Positions 4,407-10,668 of a DNA stretch of 10,668 nt are shown piece after piece (within the stretch, counting starts at the first letter, position 1; every line of letters starts with the position of its first letter). The translations under genes were made by a program, and so were the position numbers. Source of the stretch: Candidatus Solibacter sp. Lineage in GTDB: Bacteria > Acidobacteriota > Terriglobia > Bryobacterales > Bryobacteraceae. The stretch lies in the NCBI GenBank assembly GCA_017883355.1, contig JADGNS010000071.1:1-10668 (forward strand), written 5' to 3'. The notes under the pieces are model-generated. The model saw nothing but the letters and a program-made list of their open reading frames with translations. It was not told where the DNA came from and did not search any database.

Positions 4407-7112
4407 ATGCGCCTTCTCTCCGGACCCGCCGGCTCCGGCAAGACTACCCACGTCCTCGACCGCTTTCGCCAGGCACTAAGCTCGGGGAACTCGAACATGC
4501 GCCTCCTCGTGCCCACCGCCACCATGGCGCAGCACCTGCAAAATCGTCTCGCCCGCGAGGGCTTCGTATTTGCCCCCAGCCTCATCCAAACCCTCTCCAC
4601 CTTCGTCCGCGACTATGCCGGCAGCGCCACCGAAGTCTCCCCTGCCGTGCTCTACCTGCTTGTGGAAGAGGCAGCCCTGCGCGTCGCGCGCCCCGAGTTT
4701 TCCCGCGTCACCCGCTTCCACGGCTTCTGCAACTCCCTGGCGCACACCATCGAGGAGTTCGCCTCCGCCGGCTGCGATAGCGCCCGCCTCGCCGCCTGCC
4801 TCCCCGACGTCCCACTCGGCGATGCCTTCCTCGCCGTCTACCAGGAGGTGGATCGCGAACTCGCCCGCCGCGGTCTGGCCCTGCGCGCCCGCCGTCTGGA
4901 ACTCGCCGCTGCACAAATCGACGCACAGGGGTTGCACGGCGTCGACACCATCTGCCTGGATGGCTTTCACGCCCTGCCCGATCCCGAACTGCGCGTCGTC
5001 TCCGCCATGGGCGCCCACGCCGATCTCACCCTCACCCTCGGTGACGACGATCTTACGCCCGCCCTCCGCGCGCGCCTCACTGCCACGGGCTTCACCGAGG
5101 AGCACGCCCGCGCCCGCCGCGCCCGCCCCGCTCTCGCCCTCGTCAAGGCGCCGGGCATCGAGCGTGAGGTCGAAGAGATCGCGCGCCGCATTCTCGAACA
5201 GGCCGCCTCCGGACGCCCCTTCCGCGAGATCGGCGTCATCGTCCGCGCCCCCGATACCTACGTGCCGGCGCTGCGCTCCACCCTGGAACGCTTCGGCATC
5301 CCGGCGCGCTTCTATTTCGATATCGCGCTGGAACGCCACGCCGTCGTGCGCTTCCTCTCGGGCGCCATAGAGGCCATGCTCGGCGGCTGGGACCACGCCC
5401 GCACCCTCGCCGTCCTGCGCCTCACCCCGCGTTTCGCCGATTTCGCCCCGGCGGATCGCTTCGATTTCGACGTGCGCGAGCAAATCCCCAACTCCGGCCT
5501 CAGCCAGTTGCGCTCCCTGCTCCTCGCGGGCGAAGGCCAACCGCGCCCTGGCGCCGAGCGCCTGCTCCACAAGTTGGAATCGCTCGCCGCGCTGGAAGAG
5601 TGGCGCGGCTTCGCGCTCTCCCCCGCGAACTGGGCCGCGCGCTTCTCCACGCTGCGCCATCTCTTCCGCCCGGCGCCCCCCGCCGAGCCCGCCACCCATG
5701 AACTCGCGCTCCAGTGGCGCAGCCAGTCGGCCGTCCTCGATCTCTTCGACGAAGCGCTCACCGAAGCCGCCTCGGCGCTCGACGCCGCCCGCGAAATCGC
5801 TATCGAGGACTACTGGCGCGCCGTCAAAAGTGTCCTGCGCCTCAAGCCGTTGCGCCTCGACGACGGCCGCCGCAACGTCGTCCACGTCATGAGCGCCCAC
5901 GAAGCCCGGCAGTGGGTGCTGCCCATCGTGTTCGTCTGCGGCATGGTGGAAAAGCAATTCCCGCAATTCCACAAGCAGGACCCGTTCTTCCCCGACCCTG
6001 CGCGCTGCCGCCTCAATGCCGCCGGCGTCCGCGTACGCACCGCCGCCGAGTTCGAACGCGAGGAGCGCGCCCTGTTCGGAACCGCTACCAGCCGCGCCAC
6101 CATGCTGGTCACCCTTTCCTACCCGGAGTTCGATTCGCGCGGCGAACGCAATCTGCCCTCCATCTTCCTGGAAGACCTCAATCAGCCCCCCGTCGATTCC
6201 GTACCCATGCGCCCCGCGCCACGCAACGTACCCGCGCCGCGCAGCGCGCCGCAGGTCGCCGCGCAGATCGCCGCAGGTGACCTGCTCGACTTCCTCCAGC
6301 GTAAGACGGCCCGCCTTTCGCCCTCCGGCCTGGAGACCTTCCTGCAATGCCCGTTTCAATACTTCACCCAGCGCCTGATGCGCCTCAAGACTGCCCCGCC
6401 GCGCCCCGAGGAGCGCCTCTCTTTCCTGGAACAAGGCAACATCGTGCACGAGGTCCTGGCAGCATGGTGGCACCAGCCCCAGGACGTGGCGCCCCTCTTC
6501 GAACGCATCTTCGCGCGCCACCTGGAAGAAGTGCACATTCCCAACGGCTATCACACCGAGCGCCTGCGCAACGCCATGCTCGACGACCTCAAGCGCTTCA
6601 CCAGCCAGGACGCATGGCCGCGTGCCGGCTTCCAATCGCAGACCGAAATTCCATTCGCCTTCCCCCTTGCCGAAGGCCTGGAAATCTCCGGCCGCATCGA
6701 CCGCCTGGATGTCGCGCCCGATGGCCGCGCCTTCGTGCTGGATTACAAGTACAGCGCCGCCCAGCGCGTCAAGGACAAGCTGAAAAATGAGAACTTGATG
6801 CAGGCGCCCCTCTACCTGATGGCCGCGGAGCACTTGAATTTCCGCCCCGCCGGTATGTTCTACGTGGGAGTAAAAGGCGCCATCGAATACGCCGGCTGGA
6901 GCGACGATCAGCGCATGGACAGCCTCGCGCTGCCCGAAAACTGGCTGCCAACCACCCGCGACCGCACCCTGCAAATCGTCGAGGAAATCCGCCGCGGCCG
7001 CGTGGACGTCCTTCCCGCCGACCGCGACTCATGCCGCTTCTGCGATTCGAAAGATGTCTGCCGCATCGAAGTGGCCGCCCCATCTGCCGCCAACCAAGCG
7101 GAGACCGCATGA
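4407..7112 (+). CDS. addB: AddB/RexB-like nuclease subunit of a helicase-nuclease
   Basis: AddB works with AddA to unwind and resect double-strand DNA ends for RecA-dependent repair. This 901-residue protein is shorter than Bacillus AddB (about 1160). A Walker A motif, GPAGSGKTT, is at residues 6-14, which fixes the N-terminus at ATG 4407 (GGAG 3 nt upstream). A Walker B-like LDGFHAL is at 184-190 (Asp185). Other helicase motifs are degenerate, as expected for AddB. The C-terminal third is a RecB-type PD-(D/E)XK nuclease: His681 (IVHEVL), Asp765 (GRIDRLD), Asp779 and Lys781 (DYKYS), and Gln799/Tyr803 (QAPLY). Four cysteines, Cys648 (QCPFQYF) and Cys876, Cys879, Cys885 (CxxCx5C), match the AddB iron-sulphur staple. 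Its stop codon overlaps an ATG (ATGA at 7109-7112), but addA now starts 269 bp later. Family recognition is good; orthology is inferred from the pairing. Confidence 0.88.
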   Translation: MRLLSGPAGSGKTTHVLDRFRQALSSGNSNMRLLVPTATMAQHLQNRLAREGFVFAPSLIQTLSTFVRDYAGSATEVSPAVLYLLVEEAALRVARPEFSRVTRFHGFCNSLAHTIEEFASAGCDSARLAACLPDVPLGDAFLAVYQEVDRELARRGLALRARRLELAAAQIDAQGLHGVDTICLDGFHALPDPELRVVSAMGAHADLTLTLGDDDLTPALRARLTATGFTEEHARARRARPALALVKAPGIEREVEEIARRILEQAASGRPFREIGVIVRAPDTYVPALRSTLERFGIPARFYFDIALERHAVVRFLSGAIEAMLGGWDHARTLAVLRLTPRFADFAPADRFDFDVREQIPNSGLSQLRSLLLAGEGQPRPGAERLLHKLESLAALEEWRGFALSPANWAARFSTLRHLFRPAPPAEPATHELALQWRSQSAVLDLFDEALTEAASALDAAREIAIEDYWRAVKSVLRLKPLRLDDGRRNVVHVMSAHEARQWVLPIVFVCGMVEKQFPQFHKQDPFFPDPARCRLNAAGVRVRTAAEFEREERALFGTATSRATMLVTLSYPEFDSRGERNLPSIFLEDLNQPPVDSVPMRPAPRNVPAPRSAPQVAAQIAAGDLLDFLQRKTARLSPSGLETFLQCPFQYFTQRLMRLKTAPPRPEERLSFLEQGNIVHEVLAAWWHQPQDVAPLFERIFARHLEEVHIPNGYHTERLRNAMLDDLKRFTSQDAWPRAGFQSQTEIPFAFPLAEGLEISGRIDRLDVAPDGRAFVLDYKYSAAQRVKDKLKNENLMQAPLYLMAAEHLNFRPAGMFYVGVKGAIEYAGWSDDQRMDSLALPENWLPTTRDRTLQIVEEIRRGRVDVLPADRDSCRFCDSKDVCRIEVAAPSAANQAETA

Positions 7113-7115
7113 CCC
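7099..7115 (+). repeat. Left copy of the duplicated ATGA junction
   Basis: cggagaccgcatgaccc contains a GGAG-type ribosome site, the addB stop TGA and an overlapping ATG. It matches 7368-7384 at 16 of 17 positions, 269 bp away. Confidence 0.75.
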
Positions 7116-7141
7116 GCCCTCACCTGTGCGACCGTAGAGCA

Positions 7142-7188
7142 GCCTCTTCAGGCCGGGTGCCCTCTGGGTGGCCCCCATTCCTGGGGGC
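7142..7188. repeat. Two TTC-loop hairpins in the addB-addA insert
   Basis: A perfect 7-bp stem, gccccca 7171-7177 with tgggggc 7182-7188, closes a TTCC loop. A weaker 4-bp stem (7142-7145 with 7150-7153) has a CTTC loop. Stem sequences differ from the neighbouring hairpins but the TTC in the loop is shared, suggesting the same element family. The remainder of 7113-7240 shows nothing recognisable. Confidence 0.5.
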
Positions 7189-7240
7189 ATTCTTCCTCCG
7201 CACCTCCAGAGTCTCCCACCTCCTCTGCCCATCGCCACAA

Positions 7241-7366
7241 ATTGTGGGGCAGGCATTCTTGCCTGCAGCCGCCTTTCAGGCGGCTCTTTCGGGCGATGAG
7301 CCCGTTCGCGCACGCGGCAAACGCCGGCTGAAAGCCGGCGGCAGCCAGGATTGGCAGCCCCACAAT
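7241..7366. repeat. REPIN-like palindromic element of paired hairpins
   Basis: The ends are a perfect 10-bp inverted repeat: attgtggggc at 7241-7250 and gccccacaat at 7357-7366, with imperfect symmetry continuing about 16 bp further in. The left half carries stems 7249-7255 with 7260-7266 (TTCT loop) and agccgcct 7267-7274 with aggcggct 7278-7285 (TTC loop). The right half carries cgccggct 7322-7329 with agccggcg 7333-7340, whose GAA loop is the complement of TTC. Two inverted hairpin units around a short spacer is the layout of a REPIN/BIME. The element ends directly before the addA ribosome site (GGAG 7369-7372). No transposase is encoded within it. Confidence 0.8.
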
Positions 7367-7367
7367 C

Positions 7368-7384
7368 CGGAGCCCGCATGACCC
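7368..7384 (+). repeat. Right copy of the duplicated ATGA junction (addA start)
   Basis: cggagcccgcatgaccc carries GGAG 5 nt before the addA ATG at 7378, and a TGA overlapping that ATG ends the bridging frame. It is the partner of 7099-7115, with one mismatch. Confidence 0.75.
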
Positions 7385-10300
7385 CCATCCCCTTCACCCC
7401 CGATCAGCGCAACGCCATCGATGTCGCCCAGCGCCACCTCGATGCCTGCGTCGTCGCCGGACCGGGCTCCGGCAAGACCACCGTGCTGGTGGAATACTTC
7501 CGCCAACTGGTGGGCGCCGATGTCGATCCCTTGCGCATCCTGGCCATCACCTTCACCGAGAAGGCCGCCGCCAACATGCGCAAGAAGCTGGCGCAGGCCT
7601 TGCAGGAACACCCCGAAACCCGCGCCAAACTGGAGCGCGCCTGGGTTTCCACCGTGCACGGCTTCTGCGCGCGCCTGCTCCGCGAAAATGCCGTGTTCGC
7701 CGGCATCGACCCCGAGTTCCGCGTGCTCGACGCCACCGAATCCTGGCGCATGCAGCAGGATTCCATGCGCTGCGCCATCGACGCGCTTTTCGAGCAACAC
7801 CGCGAAGCCATGCGGGGCCTCATCCGCGGCCTCTCTTCCAGCGAATTCGAGCAGGCCGTGCTCTCCGCGTACGATACCATGCGCGGCGCCGGCTGCCGCG
7901 TGGAACAACTGCCCGCCTTCGCCGCCCCCGCCGGTGTCACGCTCGACGAAATCAACGACACCCTCAACGCCATCCGCAACCAAACCCTCGGCACATGGAG
8001 CTTCGCGCAGAAGGAGTATCTGGAGGCCGCGCTCGAAGGCGCCGAGCGCATTCTGACCGCCGATAGCCCGCTCGCCGCGCTCCGCGCCGTCGCGGCGTTC
8101 GACTGCAAGCTCAACAAGTGCAAGCGCGGCAACCACGCCTACGACCTCCTCAAGCACATGAAGGAGGAACAGATCAAAGGCGTGGAGTATGCGCTGATCA
8201 CCGCGCTTTACGCCCCACAGCGCGACCTCCTGATTGAGGTTCTTCGCCGTTTCGACCGCCTCTATCGCAACCGCAAAGAGCAGGCCGGCGCGCTCGATTT
8301 TGCCGACCTCGAAGAGTTCACCGTGCGCCTGCTCGAAGACCACCCCGATACCCGCGCCCGCCTGCGCCGCCAATTCGACCACATCCTCATGGACGAGTTT
8401 CAGGACACCAACCCCCAGCAGTCCACGCTCATCCAACTGATCCGCCCTCCCGACCGCTTTTACGCCGTCGGCGATATCAATCAATCGATCTTCGGTTTCC
8501 GCCACGCCGAACCCGCCGGCTTCACCGCCTACCGTGACGACGTCCAGGCGCGCGGCCGCCGCCTGGTCCAACTGATCGACAACTTCCGCAGCCGCGCCGC
8601 CATCCTGCGCGCCGTCGAAACCGTGACCGCCGGAGCTCCCGGCATCGAAGACCGCTCTCTCGTCGCCGGCCGCAAATTCGACGATTCGCCCGCCTACTCC
8701 GTGGAAGTGACTGCCGCCCCCGATCTTGCCATCGAGGCGCAATGGGTCGCGCGCCGCATCCTCGAGTTCGGCGAATTCACCTTCCAGGATTTCGCCGTCC
8801 TGGTGCGCAACACCGAAGTCATTCCCGCGTTCACCGCCGCCTTTGACTCGGCCGGCATTCCGTACGTCGTCAATCGCGGGCGCGGCTTCTACAGCAGCCG
8901 CGAGGTCAACGATCTCACCCATCTGCTGCGCGTTATCGCCAACCCGCGCGACGAGATCTCTCTCGCCGTGGTCTTGCGTTCGCCCCTCGTAAATGCTTCC
9001 GATGAGGCGCTGCTCCGCCTCAAGATGAACGGCGAGACGCTGGGCAGCACGCTCGCCCGCACCAGTCCCGCCGCTTTCGGCGCCGAGGACCACGCCCGGC
9101 TCGCCCGCTTCTCCTCCCGTCTGCGCGAGTGGCGCCACCGCCGCGAGTACGTCACCTTCGACCGCCTCCTGCTCTCCGCCATAGACGATTGCGGCTACCC
9201 GTCCTCTCTTAATCTGGACAAGTTCCTGGCCCTGGCCCGCGACGCCGCCTCGCGCCTCTCGCTCGATGAATTCGTCGCCGAACTGGCGCTGGTGCGGGAG
9301 GAAGACCCGCGCGAAACCGACGCCCCGCCGGAAGATTCGTCCAACGCGGTGAAGATCATGACCGTGCACTCGGCCAAGGGTCTGGAGTTCCCCGTGGTCT
9401 TCGTGGCGGCCCTTCACAAGGGCGTCGATACCGATGTGCCCGTCGTCGCCTTCTCCCGGCATCACGGGCTCGGCGCGCGCTGGCGCAATCCGGCCACCGG
9501 CAAGGATAAAGACGATCTGTTTCAGCACGCGCTCCGTAACGAGCGGAAACGGCGCGAAGAGGAAGAGAGCAGCCGCCTGCTCTACGTCGCCATGACCCGC
9601 GCGGAACATCATCTCGTCCTCAGTTTCTCCGCCACCGGCCGCAAACCCGCCAATTGGGACAAACTCGTCGTCGAGCGGCTGGCGCTTGACCCCGGCGCGC
9701 CGCGCGACGAACTGGTGGACTACCTCGCCCCCGACGGCCAGCCGTGGAAGGCGCGCATTCACATCGTGCAAGCCGCGCCCGACTTGCTCACACGTCCGCG
9801 CGCCCCCCAGCAGGACACCCCGGTACTGCAAGTCTCCCTGCCTGTCGTCGAGGAGCAGCAGGATAGCAACGCCACCGTCACCGCGCTCTCCCTGTTCGCC
9901 GGTTGTCCGCGAAAATACTACTTGTCGCGATATCTCGGTTTCGACGGCCAAACGCACCAACCGGGAGAAGCCGCGCTCGCTTCCGGCGATGCCCTGGAAA
10001 CCGGCGGGCCGGCCGCCCGCCTTTCCGCCGCGGCGTTAGGCACCCAGGTGCACGCCCTGCTCGCCGGCAATCCCCCTGCCGAGCCCACCCCCGATGCCCT
10101 TCGCCTTGCCGAGGTCTTCCGCCAAAGCCCCCTCGCGCGCCGCGCCACCCGCGCCACCCGCGTCGCCCGGGAATTCGATTTTCTGATGGCCATCGAAGAC
10201 CTGGTGATTCGCGGGCAGGTCGACCTGTGGTTCGAGGAGGGCGGGGAACTCGTGGTGGTGGACTACAAAACCGATGACGTCACCGCCGCCGAGGCCCACC

Positions 10301-10572
10301 ATCGCGCCCGCGATTATGCGCTGCAACTGCGCCTCTACGCGCTCGCCGTGGAACGCGTGACCGGCCGTGCCCCCGACCGCGCCTGGCTCCACTTCCTGCG
10401 TCCCAACACCCTGGTGGAAGTGGATCTGTCCCCGTCCCTGATCGAAAGTCCCGAACAGACCGTTCGGGACTTTCAGGAAGCACAATCGAAACTGAACTTC
10501 CCCCTGACCGAAGGCAGCCACTGCCACCGTTGCGCCTACTATCGTGACCTCTGCCCCGCCGGTGCCCCATGA
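7378..10572 (+). CDS. addA: AddA/RecB-like UvrD-family helicase with C-terminal nuclease
   Basis: AddA is the motor and second nuclease of the AddAB complex. This 1064-residue protein shows a full superfamily 1 helicase set: Q motif (FTPDQRNAID, Gln10), Walker A AGPGSGKTT (27-35), motif Ia LAITFTEKAAANM, STVHGFCARLL, motif II MDEFQDT (338-344), motif III VGDINQSIFGFRHA (364-377), motif IV DNFRS, motif V TVHSAKGLEFP (662-672) and motif VI LYVAMTRAEHHL (Arg741). The C-terminal RecB-type nuclease has His892, Asp949 (GQVDLWF), Asp962/Lys964 (DYKTDD) and Gln983/Tyr987 (QLRLY). Cys843, Cys1049, Cys1052 and Cys1059 (CxxCx6C) form an iron-sulphur signature that the Bacillus subtilis AddA is not known for. 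ATG 7378 is chosen over an in-frame TTG at 7351 because GGAG lies 5 nt upstream. It is shorter than Bacillus AddA (about 1230). Helicase-nuclease assignment is very strong; AddA versus other RecB-like enzymes rests on the adjacent addB. Confidence 0.92.
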   Translation: MTPIPFTPDQRNAIDVAQRHLDACVVAGPGSGKTTVLVEYFRQLVGADVDPLRILAITFTEKAAANMRKKLAQALQEHPETRAKLERAWVSTVHGFCARLLRENAVFAGIDPEFRVLDATESWRMQQDSMRCAIDALFEQHREAMRGLIRGLSSSEFEQAVLSAYDTMRGAGCRVEQLPAFAAPAGVTLDEINDTLNAIRNQTLGTWSFAQKEYLEAALEGAERILTADSPLAALRAVAAFDCKLNKCKRGNHAYDLLKHMKEEQIKGVEYALITALYAPQRDLLIEVLRRFDRLYRNRKEQAGALDFADLEEFTVRLLEDHPDTRARLRRQFDHILMDEFQDTNPQQSTLIQLIRPPDRFYAVGDINQSIFGFRHAEPAGFTAYRDDVQARGRRLVQLIDNFRSRAAILRAVETVTAGAPGIEDRSLVAGRKFDDSPAYSVEVTAAPDLAIEAQWVARRILEFGEFTFQDFAVLVRNTEVIPAFTAAFDSAGIPYVVNRGRGFYSSREVNDLTHLLRVIANPRDEISLAVVLRSPLVNASDEALLRLKMNGETLGSTLARTSPAAFGAEDHARLARFSSRLREWRHRREYVTFDRLLLSAIDDCGYPSSLNLDKFLALARDAASRLSLDEFVAELALVREEDPRETDAPPEDSSNAVKIMTVHSAKGLEFPVVFVAALHKGVDTDVPVVAFSRHHGLGARWRNPATGKDKDDLFQHALRNERKRREEEESSRLLYVAMTRAEHHLVLSFSATGRKPANWDKLVVERLALDPGAPRDELVDYLAPDGQPWKARIHIVQAAPDLLTRPRAPQQDTPVLQVSLPVVEEQQDSNATVTALSLFAGCPRKYYLSRYLGFDGQTHQPGEAALASGDALETGGPAARLSAAALGTQVHALLAGNPPAEPTPDALRLAEVFRQSPLARRATRATRVAREFDFLMAIEDLVIRGQVDLWFEEGGELVVVDYKTDDVTAAEAHHRARDYALQLRLYALAVERVTGRAPDRAWLHFLRPNTLVEVDLSPSLIESPEQTVRDFQEAQSKLNFPLTEGSHCHRCAYYRDLCPAGAP
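10444..10474 (+). repeat. Perfect 13-bp inverted repeat inside the addA 3' end
   Basis: gaaagtcccgaac (10444-10456) and gttcgggactttc (10462-10474) pair without mismatch around the 5-nt loop agacc. The hairpin lies in codons for IESPEQTVRDF, between the nuclease motifs and the last cysteines. It has no following T-run and is coding, so it does not look like a terminator. Its function is unknown. Confidence 0.8.
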
Positions 10573-10613
10573 GCACGGCCTACCGCTTGCCGCCGCGTGC
10601 TTCCACCGCTTAG
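10569..10613 (+). other. Vestigial 14-codon ORF coupled to the addA stop
   Basis: The addA stop is part of an ATGA (10569-10572). The overlapping ATG opens a frame of only 14 codons (MSTAYRLPPRASTA) ending at TAG 10611-10613. It may be the broken start of a former third operon gene or chance. The final 55 bp after it are pyrimidine-rich on this strand and show no gene. Confidence 0.25.
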
Positions 10614-10668
10614 AGCCAGCCCATCACACTCATTGACCTCGCTCTTGGTTTTCTCTGCGCTTGTCTCC

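Larger units (their letters stand above)
7109..7381 (+). other. Open 90-codon frame of repeat origin bridging addB and addA
   Basis: This frame begins at the ATG that overlaps the addB stop (ATGA) and ends at the TGA that overlaps the addA start (ATGA 7378-7381). A ribosome could pass from addB through it to addA by two coupled re-initiations. The predicted peptide is Arg/Pro/Ala-rich and its second half is a direct translation of the palindromic repeat (IVGQAFLPAAAFQAAL and RRLKAGGSQDW), so I do not consider it a functional protein. Its value, if any, would be to maintain translational coupling. There is no recognisable domain. Confidence 0.35.

Noticed and set aside
4476..6974. Minus-strand open frame of 832 codons opposite addB
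   Set aside because: The plus strand carries clear nuclease and Walker motifs throughout; the antisense frame shows only low-complexity Gly/Ala/Glu-rich sequence.
3601..7112. HigBA and AddBA forming one anti-phage defence system
   Set aside because: A hairpin repeat and about 110 bp separate them, higBA has its own operator, and AddAB is a standard repair complex; proximity is the only link.
7116..7366. CRISPR array in the repeat-rich addB-addA gap
   Set aside because: The repeats are hairpins of differing sequence with no regular spacing and no constant direct repeat.
7276..9960. Minus-strand open frame of 894 codons opposite addA
   Set aside because: It is antisense to all helicase motifs, begins well inside the coding strand and has no recognisable domain.
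10610..10668. 3' end of a minus-strand gene entering from the right edge
   Set aside because: An open minus frame of about 19 codons exists, but it is too short and compositionally plain to call.

Overview
The window is GC-rich bacterial chromosome, with most third codon positions G or C. It carries a standalone CheB-type methylesterase, a VIT/VWA secreted protein, a HigBA toxin-antitoxin pair and an AddAB-type helicase-nuclease pair, with several families of short hairpin repeats in the gaps. This mix, the codon bias and a PMT-like membrane protein beside them are compatible with a soil bacterium such as an Acidobacteriota member (Solibacter/Bryobacter type). That placement is inference; no rRNA or marker gene is present to fix it.

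Layout. Positions 1-990 are on the minus strand: the N-terminal part of a membrane protein that runs off the left edge (1-281), a 50-bp hairpin repeat, then a standalone CheB methylesterase domain (361-990) whose start codon lies in a large hairpin. A gap of about 320 bp separates the divergent genes. It holds that hairpin and an 18-bp direct repeat flanking a second hairpin, but no gene. From 1315 everything is on the plus strand: a secreted VIT + VWA protein (1315-3564); a compact higB-higA operon (3601-4295) with a palindromic operator over its probable promoter; a second copy of the 301-350 repeat; addB-like (4407-7112); a repeat-filled 265-bp insert; and addA-like (7378-10572). The last 96 bp hold only a 14-codon ORF coupled to the addA stop, then no recognisable gene.

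How the genes work together. The addB-addA pair should encode a two-subunit machine that processes double-strand DNA ends for recombination. AddA carries the UvrD/RecB-type helicase motor. Both subunits carry RecB-type PD-(D/E)XK nuclease motifs and a four-cysteine iron-sulphur signature. HigB and HigA form an autoregulated toxin-antitoxin pair. I see no sequence evidence that CheB, VIT/VWA, HigBA and AddBA form one system.

The most interesting signal lies between genes. The addB-addA junction looks like an ancestral ATGA stop-start overlap that has been duplicated (16 of 17 bp identical, 269 bp apart) around a block of TTC-loop hairpins ending in a REPIN-like palindrome. The reading frame between the two ATGA junctions stays open. 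A related hairpin at 1223-1242 is likewise flanked by an 18-bp direct duplication, which suggests a common insertion or duplication mechanism for this repeat family.
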